Shown here one piece after another: positions 5,945 through 6,147 of a DNA stretch of 6,147 nt. Position numbers and translations under genes: made by a program. Origin of the DNA: an uncultured Clostridia bacterium (GTDB lineage: Bacteria; Bacillota; Clostridia; Christensenellales; Borkfalkiaceae); contig CALGVF010000408.1 in the NCBI GenBank assembly GCA_937920115.1, forward strand, positions 1 through 6,147, given 5' to 3'. The notes beneath the pieces are model-generated. The model was not told the origin of the DNA. It made no database searches and saw nothing but the letters and a program-made list of their open reading frames with translations. Positions within the stretch are counted from its first letter, which is position 1; each line of letters starts with the position of its first letter.

Positions 5945-5987
5945 GGTCACATCTGTTATCTGAAAAAGATAATAATGTGACCTTTTT
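5945..5987 (+). terminator. Strong intrinsic terminator downstream of tmcAL
   Basis: GGTCACAT (5945-5952) pairs perfectly with ATGTGACC (5975-5982). Inside, TTATCT pairs with AGATAA (5956-5961 with 5967-5972) around a GAAAA loop, with a small internal loop between the two stems. TTTTT follows at 5983-5987. It lies about 165 bases past the tmcAL stop and just before the right repeat, so it ends the tmcAL transcript. An A run on its left may allow some function in the other direction too. Confidence 0.85.
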
Positions 5988-6004
5988 GATTAAATTTCTC
6001 GCCG

Positions 6005-6147
6005 TCCCCTTCGGGGAAGGTGGCAAATCGAGCGGCTTTCCGCGATGATTAGGCGAAAGGGGACACAACAAATCACCGATTTTTATGAATTTACGTTTTT
6101 ATCCTCTATCGTCTTGACTTCCATTTCATTCCGTCAAGCCACTTTCC
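6005..6147 (+). repeat. Structured dispersed repeat, right copy, cut by the window end
   Basis: Second copy of the element at 1-126, in the same orientation. It starts with a TCCCC/GGGGA hairpin (6005-6017). An outer stem pairs 6015-6024 with 6138-6147 (nine Watson-Crick pairs and one G-T). Within it lie a GCGG/CCGC hairpin (6032-6043), a long imperfect stem 6051-6065 with 6100-6114, and a CTTGAC/GTCAAG hairpin (6113-6118 with 6133-6138, 14-base loop). The loop of the long stem is 34 bases here against 26 in the left copy and is not conserved. The copy runs off the window end. No coding function is supported. Confidence 0.72.

Noticed and set aside
5814..6071. 85-codon minus-strand frame ending after tmcAL
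   Set aside because: Its first third is the translated dispersed repeat and it runs through the terminator hairpin. The remaining hydrophobic 38 codons start with an ATG preceded by a T run instead of a ribosome binding site.

Overview
The window reads as chromosomal DNA from a low-to-mid GC Firmicute, most likely an uncultured anaerobic member of the Clostridia. The grounds are the gene set and order (tmcAL, pta, ackA, yceD/DUF177, rpmF), AGGAG-type ribosome binding sites, consensus sigma-A promoters and T-rich intrinsic terminators. The exact lineage cannot be read from the sequence. Six protein genes are supported. No tRNA, rRNA, CRISPR array or transposase gene was seen.

Layout from left to right. 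Positions 1-126 hold most of a structured dispersed repeat. A bidirectional terminator (218-261) ends a minus-strand gene for a 10-helix drug/metabolite transporter (273-1223). Upstream of that lies a 175-base leader with hairpins, then rpmF (L32, 1399-1587) and a short yceD/DUF177 gene (1648-2043). This pair is driven by a perfect TTGACA-N17-TATAAT promoter at 2057-2085. Next come ackA (2120-3316) and pta (3470-4471), also on the minus strand. They are separated by a 123-base nested palindrome (3351-3473) whose outer arm includes the pta stop codon. Positions 4472-4596 are a compact divergent control region. On its right side tmcAL runs on the plus strand (4597-5778). After it come about 165 bases with no recognisable gene, a strong terminator (5945-5987), and a second copy of the dispersed repeat (6005-6147) in the same orientation as the first.

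How the genes work together. Pta and AckA form the acetyl-CoA to acetate route that makes ATP in fermenters. TmcAL uses acetate and ATP to acetylate the wobble cytidine of elongator tRNA-Met, so the divergent gene consumes the product of the pta-ackA operon. yceD and rpmF are a classic ribosome/rRNA pair. The transporter probably does not belong functionally to the group.

The most interesting non-coding signals are three. First, the repeats at the two window ends can fold into the same four-stem, cloverleaf-like shape; differences between the copies keep base pairing, including three compensatory pairs in one hairpin. Second, the pta and tmcAL promoters face each other, with nearly coincident start points and a 7+7 palindrome between them. 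Third, there is the large palindrome between pta and ackA. No wholly new protein system was found.
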